From Amycolatopsis camponoti (GTDB lineage: Bacteria > Actinomycetota > Actinomycetes > Mycobacteriales > Pseudonocardiaceae): a stretch of 64,000 nt of DNA. This document shows, piece by piece, positions 52,283-60,948 of the stretch. Position 1 is the stretch's first letter. Each line of letters begins with the position of its first letter. Location: contig NZ_CABVGP010000004.1 in assembly GCF_902497555.1 (NCBI RefSeq), positions 1 through 64,000 of the forward strand, in the 5' to 3' direction. A program made the translations under genes and the position numbers. The notes beneath the pieces were generated by a model that made no database searches, was not told where the DNA came from, and worked only from the letters and a program-made list of their open reading frames with translations.

Positions 52283-52831
52283 CCGTCGCGCAGGGGCTGG
52301 TCCGGCTAGCCGCGGGCGTTCCGGGACCGGTGGGGCGCCGACCTCGCGGCTGACCTCGGCGCGAGCGGCGCCCGGTCGTGGCCGGACCTGCTCGTGGGCG
52401 TGGCCGACGTGTGGCTGCACCCCGCGGTCTGGCCCGCGCGCTCGGCGTCCCAGCGTCAAGCCCGGTCACCGCGATGGCGGTGATCGTGACCGGTCTCGGC
52501 TGGTTCGCCGTCCACCTGACCGTCGAGGACGCTCGCGGACTTCCGCGAGTGCTCGACGCTTGTGCGGCGGCGGTGGCCACCGGCTTGGTCTTCGTTGTGG
52601 GGCTTGGCCGTGATCCAGGTCGCCAGAGCGGTCGCCGGGATCGGCTTCGTGCCGGCCGTGTCCCCGCGGCGCTTCCGGCTCGGGGTCCGGGTGCTGGCCA
52701 CGGCGGCCGCGGCCATCGGCGCGACGCAACTGGTCGCCGCGGTCGTCAACGCGGCGCCCGCGTCGGCAGCGCTCGGACTGTGCCTGCTCACGACACCCCT
52801 GGTCCTGCGAACCCCGGAAACCGCGGCCTGA
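52279..52831 (+). pseudogene. Frameshifted PadR-partner membrane protein gene
   Basis: The reading frame begins MTVAQGLVRLAAG at the PadR ATGA overlap, then a +1 frame gives 'FRDRWGADLAADL', the first frame returns with 'VTAMAVIVTGLGWFAVHLTVEDARGLP', and another frame ends with 'WGLAVIQVARAVAGIGFVPAVS...TPLVLRTPETAA'. The pieces fit one membrane protein of the kind that follows PadR genes, broken by about three frameshifts. Three independent indels favour real decay over sequencing error. Confidence 0.85.
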
Positions 52832-53024
52832 AGGGCGGACAGCTCCGCGGCACCGAACTGCCGGGCCACGTCGGCCTGATCACGCCGGCGGTGAGCTGTC
52901 GTACCGCGGTACTACTCGCCGCGCCGGATTGCCTCCCGCGGTACCACGAAACGGCCCGAGTCCCCTCCTACCGTCGGGGAAGAACGGGCCGGGGCGACCG
53001 GTCCGCGGATCCAGGGGATGAACG

Positions 53025-53963
53025 ATGATCGAGGCACACCAGCTGACCAAGCGGTACGGGGAAAAGACAGCGGTCGACCACCTGGACTTCACCGTCCGGC
53101 CGGGCGCCGTCACCGGGTTCCTGGGGCCCAACGGCGCGGGCAAGTCCACCACGATGCGGATGATCGTCGGGCTGGACGCGCCGACCAGTGGCTCGGTCAA
53201 GGTCAACGGCCGCCGCTACGCCGAGCACACCTCGCCGCTGCAGGAGGTCGGGGTCCTGCTCGAAGCGAAGTCCGTCCACAGCGGACGGTCGGCGTTCGAC
53301 CACCTGCTCGCCCAGGCCCAGACCCACGGCATCCCGCGGCGGCGGGTCGACGAGGTGATCGAGCTGACCGGGCTGCAGTCGGTGGCTAAGAAGCGCGCGG
53401 GGAGCTTCTCCCTCGGCATGGGCCAGCGGCTCGGGATCGCCGCGGCCCTGCTCGGCGACCCGGCCACCATCATGCTCGACGAGCCGGTCAACGGCCTGGA
53501 CCCCGAGGGCGTCCTCTGGATCCGCAATCTGCTCAGCGGGCTCGCGGCCGACGGCCGCACCGTGTTCGTCTCGTCGCACCTGATGAGCGAGGTGGCGCTG
53601 GTGGCGGAGCACCTCATCGTCGTCGGCCGGGGCCGCCTGCTCGCCGACACCACCGTGCACGACCTCGTCCGGGACGCCGGCGGCGACACCGTCCAGGTGG
53701 CCACCGCGGATCCCGCGCGCCTGCGCGAGGTCCTGGCCGGTCCCGGCGTCGAGATCGCCGGCCGCACCGGTTCCGAGGAGCTGCAGGTGAAGGGCCTCTC
53801 GGCCCGCGCCATCGGCACCAAGGCCGCCGAACACGGCATCGCCCTGTTCGAGCTGTCCGCCCGGACCGTCTCCCTCGAAGAAGCCTTCATGGACCTGACC
53901 CGCGACGCCGTCGAGTACCACGGCGTCACCACCGGCATCGACGCGCTCGGGAGGGCGGCATGA
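53025..53963 (+). CDS. ABC transporter ATP-binding protein
   Basis: The 312-residue protein has Walker A 'GPNGAGKST', the signature 'SFSLGMGQRLGIA', Walker B 'TIMLDEPVNGLDPEG' and the H-loop 'SSHLMSE'. It belongs to the CcmA/drug-exporter class, with a C-terminal extension. It overlaps the permease gene by ATGA. The histidine kinase pair downstream probably regulates it. Substrate may be a peptide antibiotic or lipid, by analogy. Confidence 0.95.
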   Translation: MIEAHQLTKRYGEKTAVDHLDFTVRPGAVTGFLGPNGAGKSTTMRMIVGLDAPTSGSVKVNGRRYAEHTSPLQEVGVLLEAKSVHSGRSAFDHLLAQAQTHGIPRRRVDEVIELTGLQSVAKKRAGSFSLGMGQRLGIAAALLGDPATIMLDEPVNGLDPEGVLWIRNLLSGLAADGRTVFVSSHLMSEVALVAEHLIVVGRGRLLADTTVHDLVRDAGGDTVQVATADPARLREVLAGPGVEIAGRTGSEELQVKGLSARAIGTKAAEHGIALFELSARTVSLEEAFMDLTRDAVEYHGVTTGIDALGRAA

Positions 53964-54793
53964 CCACCTTGACCCCGGAAGCCCCCGCCCGCACCGTCCG
54001 CCCGGTCTACCGGGTGACCGGGCGCCACGTCCTGCGTTCCGAGTGGACCAAGCTCTGGTCCCTGCGCTCCACCTGGATCACCCTGGGTCTCGGCCTGGTG
54101 TTCCTGGTCGCCTTCGGGCTGATCTCCGCTGCCCGGTACAAGTCGAACATCGGCTCCGGTCAGCCGCTCGACCCGGACTTCGCCGACGCCACCGCGCTGA
54201 GCCTGTCGCTGTTCGGCACGAACTTCGCGCAGCTGACGCTGGGTGTGCTCGGCGTGCTCGTGGTCGCCGGCGAATACTCCACCGGCATGATCCGCTCGAC
54301 GCTGACCGGGGTCCCGCGCCGGCTGCCGGTGCTGTGGTCCAAGTCGGCCGTGTTCGGCGTCGTCGCCCTGCTCGTCGGCACGGTCGGCGCGTTCCTCGCC
54401 TTCATCTTCGGCAACGCCATCGTGGCCGGGACGCCCGCGGCGATGTCCCTTTCGGACCCGGGCGTGCTGCGCAGCCTGCTGGGCACCGGCCTCTACCTGG
54501 GCCTGGTCGGGGTGATCGGGGTCGCGCTCGGTGCGCTCCTGCGCTCGGTCGCCGGGGGCATCTCGGTCCTCGTCGGCGCGCTGATGCTGATCCCGGGCCT
54601 GGTCTCGCTGCTGCCGAAGTCGTGGCAGAGCGACATCAGCCCGTACCTGCCCAGCAACGCGGGACAGGCGATGTTCGCCCTGACCCACGACGCGACCACG
54701 CTGGCGCCGACGGCCGGGATGCTGGTCTTCGCCGGCTGGACGGTCCTCCTGCTGGGCGGCGCCGCCTACCGGCTCGCGCGGTCCGACGCTTGA
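53960..54793 (+). CDS. ABC-2 type transporter permease
   Basis: A 277-residue protein with six hydrophobic helices and 'RSEWTKLWSLRSTWITLGLGLVFLV' at the start, the usual opening of ABC-2 permeases of actinomycetes, and 'GEYSTGMIRSTLTGVPRR' after helix 2. It pairs with the ATPase to form a dimeric exporter. Confidence 0.93.
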   Translation: MTTLTPEAPARTVRPVYRVTGRHVLRSEWTKLWSLRSTWITLGLGLVFLVAFGLISAARYKSNIGSGQPLDPDFADATALSLSLFGTNFAQLTLGVLGVLVVAGEYSTGMIRSTLTGVPRRLPVLWSKSAVFGVVALLVGTVGAFLAFIFGNAIVAGTPAAMSLSDPGVLRSLLGTGLYLGLVGVIGVALGALLRSVAGGISVLVGALMLIPGLVSLLPKSWQSDISPYLPSNAGQAMFALTHDATTLAPTAGMLVFAGWTVLLLGGAAYRLARSDA

Positions 54794-54967
54794 CGACGCC
54801 CACCGCCGGCGCGGCCCTCTGGGTGCCGTGCCGGCGGGTTACCAATCCGGCCAAAAGTAGGCCGACCCCCACGCGACACGTAACCGTTGCTACGAAGCCA
54901 TGCGGCCGTGACTGTGGTCGGATTGGTCACGATCGGCACAGTCCGCAACGATGAGCAGGTGACGCCC

Positions 54968-56272
54968 GTGCCCGACGACCCAGCCGCGGTGCCGTCGTGG
55001 ACCGGATCCCCGCTGGTCGTGCGCCTCACGGCGTACGGTCAGCGGCTGCGGCAGGCCGACCGGCGCCACCCGTGGGTCCTGGCCCTGGCGGTGGTCGCCG
55101 CGCTGTTCCTGCTGTTCTGCGTGCCGGACCTGGTCCAGCACGACGACGGGGACGGCCCCGACGAGCTGCGGCTCGCGTTCACCCACCTGCCGGTCGCCGG
55201 CACCCTCGCGCTGCAGGCCGGCTTGCTGCTGCCGCTGTTGTGGCGGCGCCGGGCCCCCTCGGTGGCGCTGGCCATGACCGCGGCGGTGTTCGTCGTCCAG
55301 TGGTCACTCGGGGTCTTCCTGCGCGCCGACGTCGCCCTGCTCGTCGCGCTCTACAGCGTCACCCTGCACGCCCGGCTGCGGCACCTGCCGTGGGCGGGCG
55401 CCGGGGTGGTCGCGCTCCTGCTCCCCGTGGCGGCCCGGGTCTCCCGCGCGGTGTCCGCGGTGTCGTTCTGGGAGGCGCTGTTCTTCCTGCTCACCGCGGT
55501 CACCGCGGCCGTCGCGCTCGGGCTGGCCGTCCGGATCCGCCGGGCCCAGCTGGCGAGCCTGCGCGATCGCGCGCGGCAGCTGGAGATCGAGCGGGACCAG
55601 CGCAGCAAGCTGGCCGCCGTCACCGAACGCACCCGGATGGCCCGCGAGATGCACGACATCATCGGCCACAACCTGTCGGTCATCATCACCCTGGCCGACG
55701 GCGGCGCCTACGCGGCCGACGTCACCCCCGAACGCAGCAAGCAAGCGCTCGAGCTGGTCGGCGACGCCGGGCGGCAGGCGCTGGGGGAGCTGCGGCGCAT
55801 GCTGGGTGTCCTGCGGGAGAAAGCGGACGCGCCGGAGCTGAACCCGCAACCGGGCATCGGCGACCTCGACGCGTTGTGCACGAGGATCCGCGCCGCCGGA
55901 CCGGAGATCTTCCTCCGGTCCGGCGGTGAGCTGGACACCCTCGATCGCGGGGTGCAGCTGATGACCTACCGGATCGTCCAGGAGGCGCTCACCAACACGC
56001 TCAAGCACGCCGGCCCGCGGACCCGGGTCGACGTCCTGATCGCCGTCGAGGGGCCGGCGCTGCGCATCCGCGTCCAGGACACCGGACCGCCCGACGCCGC
56101 TGCGCCGCTCGATCCACCCGCCGAGGAAGGGCACGGGATCGCCGGGATGCGGGAACGCGCGGCCCTGTACGGCGGCACGGTCACCGTCGGACCCACCGCC
56201 GGCGGCGGGTGGGTCGTGCAGGCGGTCCTGGATCTCACCCCGATCTCCGTCCCGCCCGGCGGTGCGCTGTGA
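54968..56272 (+). CDS. Sensor histidine kinase (NarL-type, HisKA_3)
   Basis: The protein (about 434 residues) has four to five N-terminal membrane helices, a coiled segment, the phosphoacceptor 'REMHDIIGHNLSVI' (His229) and an ATPase domain with 'VQDTGPPD' and 'GHGIAGMRERAALYGG'. GTG at 54968 has AGGTG 6 bases upstream; GTG at 54959 is possible. Its stop overlaps the regulator start. Kinases with this intramembrane sensor often respond to cell-envelope stress and control the neighbouring ABC exporter. Confidence 0.92.
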   Translation: MPDDPAAVPSWTGSPLVVRLTAYGQRLRQADRRHPWVLALAVVAALFLLFCVPDLVQHDDGDGPDELRLAFTHLPVAGTLALQAGLLLPLLWRRRAPSVALAMTAAVFVVQWSLGVFLRADVALLVALYSVTLHARLRHLPWAGAGVVALLLPVAARVSRAVSAVSFWEALFFLLTAVTAAVALGLAVRIRRAQLASLRDRARQLEIERDQRSKLAAVTERTRMAREMHDIIGHNLSVIITLADGGAYAADVTPERSKQALELVGDAGRQALGELRRMLGVLREKADAPELNPQPGIGDLDALCTRIRAAGPEIFLRSGGELDTLDRGVQLMTYRIVQEALTNTLKHAGPRTRVDVLIAVEGPALRIRVQDTGPPDAAAPLDPPAEEGHGIAGMRERAALYGGTVTVGPTAGGGWVVQAVLDLTPISVPPGGAL

Positions 56273-56946
56273 CGACCGTGCTCATCGTCGACGACCAGCC
56301 CCTGCAACGGTTCGGCTTCCGGATGCTGCTCGACGCGACGCCGGACACCGAAGTCGTCGGGGAAGCCGCGCACGGGGCCGAAGCGGTGCGCCGGACCGCG
56401 GAGCTGCGGCCCGATGTCGTCCTCATGGACATCCGCATGCCCGGCATGGACGGCATCGAAGCCACCCGGCAGATCCTCGCCACCGGCGGCCGGTCCCGCG
56501 TCCTCGTCCTGACCACGTTCGACCTGGACGAGTACGCCTACGCCGCGTTGCGCGCCGGAGCGAGCGGGTTCCTCCTCAAGGACGCCCATCCCGAAGAACT
56601 GCTCGCCGGTATCAGGGCGGTCGCGGGTGGCGACGCCGTCATCGCCCCGGCATTGACCCGGCGGCTGCTCGACACCTATGCCGAGCGGCTCCCGGACGGC
56701 AGCGCCGATCCGCCGTCCCGGACCGATCCTCGCTGGCTGAGCTTGACCGAACGCGAGCAGGAGATCCTGGTCGCCATCGGCAGTGGGTGGACCAACGGCG
56801 AGATCGCCGAACGTCTGGTGCTGTCGGAATCCACGGTCAAGACCCACGTCGGCCGGGTGCTGGCGAAGGTGGGTGCCCGGGACCGCGTCCAGGCGGTGAT
56901 CTTCGCTTACGACCTCGGCTTGACCCGGCCGAATCCGCCGAGCTGA
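56269..56946 (+). CDS. Response regulator, NarL/FixJ family
   Basis: The 225-residue protein has the receiver ('VLIVDDQPLQRFGFRMLL', phosphoacceptor Asp54 in 'VVLMDIRMPGMDG', Lys in 'GFLLKDA') and the LuxR-type HTH ('LTEREQEILVAIGSGWTNGEIAERLVLSESTVKTHVGRVLAKVG'). GTG at 56269 overlaps the kinase stop (GTGA); the upstream extension of the frame is not needed. It is the cognate partner of the kinase. Confidence 0.96.
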   Translation: MTTVLIVDDQPLQRFGFRMLLDATPDTEVVGEAAHGAEAVRRTAELRPDVVLMDIRMPGMDGIEATRQILATGGRSRVLVLTTFDLDEYAYAALRAGASGFLLKDAHPEELLAGIRAVAGGDAVIAPALTRRLLDTYAERLPDGSADPPSRTDPRWLSLTEREQEILVAIGSGWTNGEIAERLVLSESTVKTHVGRVLAKVGARDRVQAVIFAYDLGLTRPNPPS

Positions 56947-57041
56947 CCCTCCATCCCGCGGTCGATCCGGGCGCAGACCAACAACAACGGCGGCTGAGCC
57001 CTTCCCGCTATGGTGGTGGTGAACCGGGAAAGGCGGGTGCC

Positions 57042-57671
57042 ATGCGGCCGTATCTCGTGTTCGCGGCCGCGTGCGCACTCGCCTTGGCGGGGTGCTCGGC
57101 GGCGACCCCGGGGAGCGGCGCCCCCACGACGTCGGCCGCACCACCGCCGAGCCCGTCGGACACGGCGTCCGCCTCGACAGGGAACCCGGACCCGGCGAAG
57201 TTCGCCCCGCAGGTCGTCGCGCGGGCCCGGGAGGCGGGCGTCGATCCGCAGCTGGTGCTGGCGATCCTCTACAACGAGGACTACAAACCGCACGACCCGC
57301 AGCTCGAGCGGGCCTGGCAGAACCTCAAGCCGGACGCGGCGTTCGGGGTGGCGAACATGCACCGTGCGACGTTCGACGAGACCCGCCGCGGACGGCCGTT
57401 CGCCTCCCGGCAGTGGACGGAGCTGCCCGACGACCCGGATCTCGCCATCGAAGCCGAAGCCTGGTACCTGCACGACCTGACCGCCCAGCTGCCCGCGAAA
57501 CACAGCGGCCAGTACACGACCGACGAGCTGCTGGCCCTGGGTTACAACGCCGGGCCCGGGAACATGAAGGCGTTCGCCCGCGGCACCAAGCCCGGCGCGC
57601 AGGCCCAGACCTACCTGGTGGACCTGCGCGCCGCTTGGGCGAAAGCCGGTGCGGCCGTCGGGAAGCGGTGA
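57042..57671 (+). CDS. Lipoprotein with lytic transglycosylase-like domain
   Basis: A 209-residue protein with a lipobox (LAGC, lipidated Cys18), a Ser/Thr/Pro linker (to about 48), then an SLT-like domain with the catalytic-type Glu in 'VLAILYNEDYKP', and 'LLALGYNAGPGNMKAF', the characteristic GYNAGPG motif of family GH23. Such enzymes cleave peptidoglycan. It is anchored to the outer face of the membrane. The ATG follows GGGTG. Confidence 0.85.
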   Translation: MRPYLVFAAACALALAGCSAATPGSGAPTTSAAPPPSPSDTASASTGNPDPAKFAPQVVARAREAGVDPQLVLAILYNEDYKPHDPQLERAWQNLKPDAAFGVANMHRATFDETRRGRPFASRQWTELPDDPDLAIEAEAWYLHDLTAQLPAKHSGQYTTDELLALGYNAGPGNMKAFARGTKPGAQAQTYLVDLRAAWAKAGAAVGKR

Positions 57672-57775
57672 GCTCAGCCGATCGCCATCAGCAATGCGGT
57701 GAGGGCGGCTCTTTCGCAGGCGATTGCTCGATGTCGGAAAAGAGTTGCTGAATCGAACGCGAGGTTATCGCGAGG

Positions 57776-58165
57776 TCAGCGTCGACAAAGCAGACTTTTG
57801 CCTGACCGCAACGAAGGCGCGGTGAGCAGCGGCTCGGAACGCCCGCCGACGCCGTCGAACGCGGCGGGGTTGCCCGCCTCGTCGGCCGGGACAGGCGCGC
57901 CGCCGACGAGGGTCAGGTTCGCGCTGTAGGTCGGGGTGACGCCCGTGACCAGATATCCTTGGGACGCCAGGTCTTCCGCGATCGTCGTGTACTGCGGCGC
58001 GGCGAACCCCAAGCCGGGCAGCAGAACCACGACGGGGAACCGCCCGGCCGCGACCGGCGCGTCGGCGACGGAGTGGGCCCGGATCTTGTCGAAGCCGGTC
58101 TCGCTCCACGCGAGCGCACCACCGAGGTGCAGACCCGCCCACGCACCCGGGGTGGACGGCGCGGG
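57776..58165 (-). pseudogene. Remnant of an alpha/beta hydrolase
   Basis: The open frame reads 'WAGLHLGGALAWSETGFDKIRAHSVADAPVAAGRFPVVVLLPGLGFAAPQYTTIAEDLASQGYLVTGVTPTYSA', which is the start of the catalytic domain of a PAF-acetylhydrolase/dienelactone-hydrolase-like enzyme, but it has no N-terminus (no start codon in frame at the right place) and ends before the nucleophile Ser. Truncated at both ends. Confidence 0.75.
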
Positions 58166-58222
58166 CGCGGCCCGCGTAGTGCGCGCCGTGTACTAGTTTG
58201 CCGGACGTGCCATGCTGAAGCG

Positions 58223-58501
58223 ATGAGTCGGCGTGGTGCGGTCGAAGCGAGTTGGCTGAGCGCCGTCTCGGTTGGTCTGTGGGTGGGCAGCTGGATCATC
58301 GTGTGGCACGAGATCTTCCGCTGGCACCACATGACGAAGACCTTGCGGTTCCAGGTGCGGGACATCCCGCCGGGCATACCCGAGCCGAAGCCGGGCCTAC
58401 CCGTCATCGTGCTGCGGGCGGTGGCGATGTTGTCGCCGATCATCGCGGTCGTCAGCTTCGGCGTTGCGAAACGCCGGGCGAGGCGGGGGAGCGGCGGTTA
58501 G
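58223..58501 (+). CDS. Small membrane protein
   Basis: A 92-residue protein with two hydrophobic segments ('WLSAVSVGLWVGSWIIVWHEIF' and 'VIVLRAVAMLSPIIAVVSFGVA') and a basic end. The ATG at 58223 has only a weak ribosome binding site. It converges with the M56 gene and their stops overlap. No family is recognised. Confidence 0.6.
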   Translation: MSRRGAVEASWLSAVSVGLWVGSWIIVWHEIFRWHHMTKTLRFQVRDIPPGIPEPKPGLPVIVLRAVAMLSPIIAVVSFGVAKRRARRGSGG

Positions 58502-59421
58502 TGGCCGTCGCTGTCGGCCTGGGCGATCTCGATGCCGTCGTGGAGGTCGGCCGCGCTGTCGAGGGCGGTCTGAGCCGAGAGACCCGCGATTCCGATGACC
58601 AACGCGCTCAGCAGCACCACGGGCAGCAGACCGTGTGCCCCGGTCGTGGGAGTCAGCAGCGCCGATACGCGGCGGGGGACCGGTCCGCCGGTCGCGGCGA
58701 GCGCGAACCCGTGGTGCGGGCGGCCGGCGAGGGCGGCCTTGGCCACGGCGTGCGCGACGACCGCCCGGTCGCCGACCCGGTGCGCCGCGGCTTCGTCGGC
58801 CCAGCGTTCGAGGGCGAACCCGGCCGCCGCGCACAGCGGGCGCAGCAGTGGGTTCACGGCCGAGGACACCTTCAGCGCCAGCAGGAACAGGTGGTGCCGG
58901 GACGCGAGGTGGGCACGCTCGTGCGCCAGCAGAGCGGACCGCTCAGGCGGGTCCAGTGCGGCCAGCATGCCGCTGGACACGGCGATGCGGCCGCCGCGGC
59001 CGGGTACGGCGAACGCCACCGCTTCGGCGCCCGACAGCAGCACGACCCCGTCGCGGCCGTGTTCGTCCAGCTCGCGCGAGACGCGGCGGGCCCACCGCAC
59101 GTACCGGACGATCGTGCGCGCCAGCAGGATCACCACCGCGGCCAGCACCGCGCCACTCGCGATCGACACCGGCACGTCCACGCCGCTCTCCGCCCGGAAC
59201 GCTTGTGGCGACCAGCTGCCGAGGCTGGCGACCGCGGGGATCAGCGAGAGTCCGGAAAAGGCGAGGAGCGCCAATGCCGCGGTGCTGCCCGCGGCGAGGA
59301 CCAGGCAGGCGCCGGTGAGCAGCCAGCTCGCCGCACGCGGTGGAAGTCGAGGTTCGACCAGCCGGGCCGCGGGCCACGCCAGCGACGGCAGCAGCAGCGG
59401 GATCAGCAGGTCGGTGGTCAC
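58498..59421 (-). CDS. M56 family metallopeptidase (BlaR1/MecR1-like)
   Basis: The 307-residue membrane protein has about four or five helices and the zinc motif HExxH in 'LLAHERAHL', with 'ERWADEAAAHRVG' supplying the third ligand, the core of BlaR1-type proteases. It lacks the penicillin-binding sensor domain of staphylococcal BlaR1. GTG at 59421 overlaps the BlaI stop (GTGA). It probably cleaves or inactivates BlaI after a cell-wall signal. Confidence 0.93.
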   Translation of the reverse strand: MTTDLLIPLLLPSLAWPAARLVEPRLPPRAASWLLTGACLVLAAGSTAALALLAFSGLSLIPAVASLGSWSPQAFRAESGVDVPVSIASGAVLAAVVILLARTIVRYVRWARRVSRELDEHGRDGVVLLSGAEAVAFAVPGRGGRIAVSSGMLAALDPPERSALLAHERAHLASRHHLFLLALKVSSAVNPLLRPLCAAAGFALERWADEAAAHRVGDRAVVAHAVAKAALAGRPHHGFALAATGGPVPRRVSALLTPTTGAHGLLPVVLLSALVIGIAGLSAQTALDSAADLHDGIEIAQADSDGH

Positions 59422-59792
59422 TTTTTGCCGCGCAGCAGATCTCGCAGCAGGGCTTCGTCCGAGTCCGACAGCTGCGTCACGAACCGGGCCAGGACGCTGT
59501 CGCGGTCGGGCTCGCCGTCGAGGACCTTCGTCATCTTCCGGGCCGCGAGCCCGGCCTCGTCGTCGACAGCGTGGTAGCGGAACGAGCGCCCGTGCTTCTC
59601 TCTGGTCGCGACGCCCTTGTCGTGCAGCCGGCTGAGGATCGTCACCACGGTCGTGTACGCGAGGTCGTCCTCGAGCTGTGCCTGGACGTCGGTGGGGGAC
59701 AGGGGTTCGTCCGAGCCCCACAACACGCTCAGCACCTCGGCCTCGAGTGCGCCGGGCGCGCGTCGCGCCGTGTCCTTCCGCCGGTTCCGCAT
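59418..59792 (-). CDS. BlaI/MecI/CopY-family repressor
   Basis: A 124-residue winged-helix protein: 'GALEAEVLSVLWGSDEPLSPTDVQAQLEDDLAYTTVVTILSRLHDKGVATREKHGRSFRYHAV'. It is the usual partner of M56 proteases. The ATG follows a TAGATT -10-like hexamer by 6 bases, suggesting a leaderless transcript. A CTAC-N6-GTCG site lies 10 bases upstream and similar sites precede uppP, so it may control both. Confidence 0.94.
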   Translation of the reverse strand: MRNRRKDTARRAPGALEAEVLSVLWGSDEPLSPTDVQAQLEDDLAYTTVVTILSRLHDKGVATREKHGRSFRYHAVDDEAGLAARKMTKVLDGEPDRDSVLARFVTQLSDSDEALLRDLLRGKK

Positions 59793-59801
59793 CCTCCGAA
59801 T

Positions 59802-59815
59802 CTACACGGCTGTCG
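59802..59815. promoter_or_regulatory. Candidate BlaI operator at blaI
   Basis: CTAC-N6-GTCG (59802-59815), one base from the CTAC-N6-GTAG pattern found twice upstream of uppP. It overlaps the probable -10 of the BlaI gene. Confidence 0.55.
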
Positions 59816-59817
59816 TA

Positions 59818-60726
59818 TCAGCGAAGGGTGAGCACGGCCAGCGCTCCGGCCCCGGCGAGCACGGAGTAGATCGCGAAGGGCGTCAGTGTCCGGGTGTGGA
59901 AGTAGCGGGTGAGGAACCGCACGGCAAGATAGGCGCTGACGAACGACGCGAGGCTGCCGACCAGCACCTGGCCGTGGATGCCGGCGCCGAGCGGGCCGAA
60001 CAGGTCGGGGATCTTGAGCACGCCGGCCGCCAGGATCACCGGGGTCGCGAGCAGGAACGAGAAGCGGGCGGCGTCTTCGTGCGACAGCCCGCGCAGCAAC
60101 CCGGCGACCATAGTCACGCCGGAGCGGCTGATGCCGGGCAGCAACGCGAGCACCTGCGCGCTGCCGATGAGGACGCCACGGCCGAAGGACATGCGCGACA
60201 GCCGTTCGTCGGCGGCGACCTCGGTGTCGGTGGCGGCGCCGGGTGAGTCGGCCGGCACCGGGGTCGCGGCGTTGGCCCGGCGCCGGAGGAGCTCGCCGCC
60301 GTACAGGACGACGCCGTTGGCGATCAGGAACGCCGCGGCCGGGATCGGCTTGCCGAGTGCGGTGCGGAACAGGTGTTCCAGCAGTAGACCGCTCACCCCG
60401 ACCGGGATGGTCGCGAGGACGATCAGCCAGGCGAGCCGCTCGCCGGACGTCTGCACCCGGCGGTGCCGGATCGAGCTGAAGAACCCGCCGATGATCCGGA
60501 CCCAGTCCCGCCGGAAGAACAGCAGGAGCGCGGCAGCGGTGGCGACGTGCAGGCCCACGATGAACGCCAGATAGGGCGACTCGGGCGTCGACACGCTCAG
60601 GTCCTGCGCCCACTTCCCGCCGATCACCGCCGGGAGGAGGACGGAGTGTCCGAGGCTGGAGACCGGGAACAGCTCGGTGACGCCCTGGAAGGCGCCGACG
60701 ACGATCGCTTCGAAGTAGTCCAGCAC
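59818..60726 (-). CDS. uppP: Undecaprenyl-diphosphatase UppP (BacA)
   Basis: The 302-residue membrane protein has the two family motifs: 'GVTELFPVSSLGHSVLLP' (E...PVSS..H) and 'ALLPGISRSGVTM'. It dephosphorylates undecaprenyl diphosphate for reuse in cell-wall synthesis and gives bacitracin resistance. GTG start (60726-60724) after GGAAGG. The stop lies 25 bases before the BlaI start, and two CTAC-N6-GTAG palindromes lie upstream. A link between cell-wall antibiotic sensing and lipid carrier recycling is likely. Confidence 0.95.
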   Translation of the reverse strand: MLDYFEAIVVGAFQGVTELFPVSSLGHSVLLPAVIGGKWAQDLSVSTPESPYLAFIVGLHVATAAALLLFFRRDWVRIIGGFFSSIRHRRVQTSGERLAWLIVLATIPVGVSGLLLEHLFRTALGKPIPAAAFLIANGVVLYGGELLRRRANAATPVPADSPGAATDTEVAADERLSRMSFGRGVLIGSAQVLALLPGISRSGVTMVAGLLRGLSHEDAARFSFLLATPVILAAGVLKIPDLFGPLGAGIHGQVLVGSLASFVSAYLAVRFLTRYFHTRTLTPFAIYSVLAGAGALAVLTLR

Positions 60727-60744
60727 GGTGCCTTCCAGGGGATC

Positions 60745-60778
60745 TCTACGATGATGTAGAAATACTACCCGACTGTAG
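60745..60778. promoter_or_regulatory. Two candidate BlaI operators upstream of uppP
   Basis: CTAC-GATGAT-GTAG (60746-60759, extended by T...A on both sides) and CTAC-CCGACT-GTAG (60765-60778), centres 19 bases apart, 20-52 bases upstream of the uppP start. Both match the pattern at the BlaI gene. Confidence 0.7.
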
Positions 60779-60948
60779 AAGTTGCGTTACACGGCCACGA
60801 CCTCCGCGAGCGGCCGGCCGGTCGGTCAGATCGGCCGGCTTCGCCGCTTCGACCAACCTGCGTTCGGGCATGCCGCACTGTCACAGGGAACGGGCAAGCG
60901 CCCGACCAATCTGAGTTGGCCGAGCGCTTACCCGGGATCGGTGATCGA

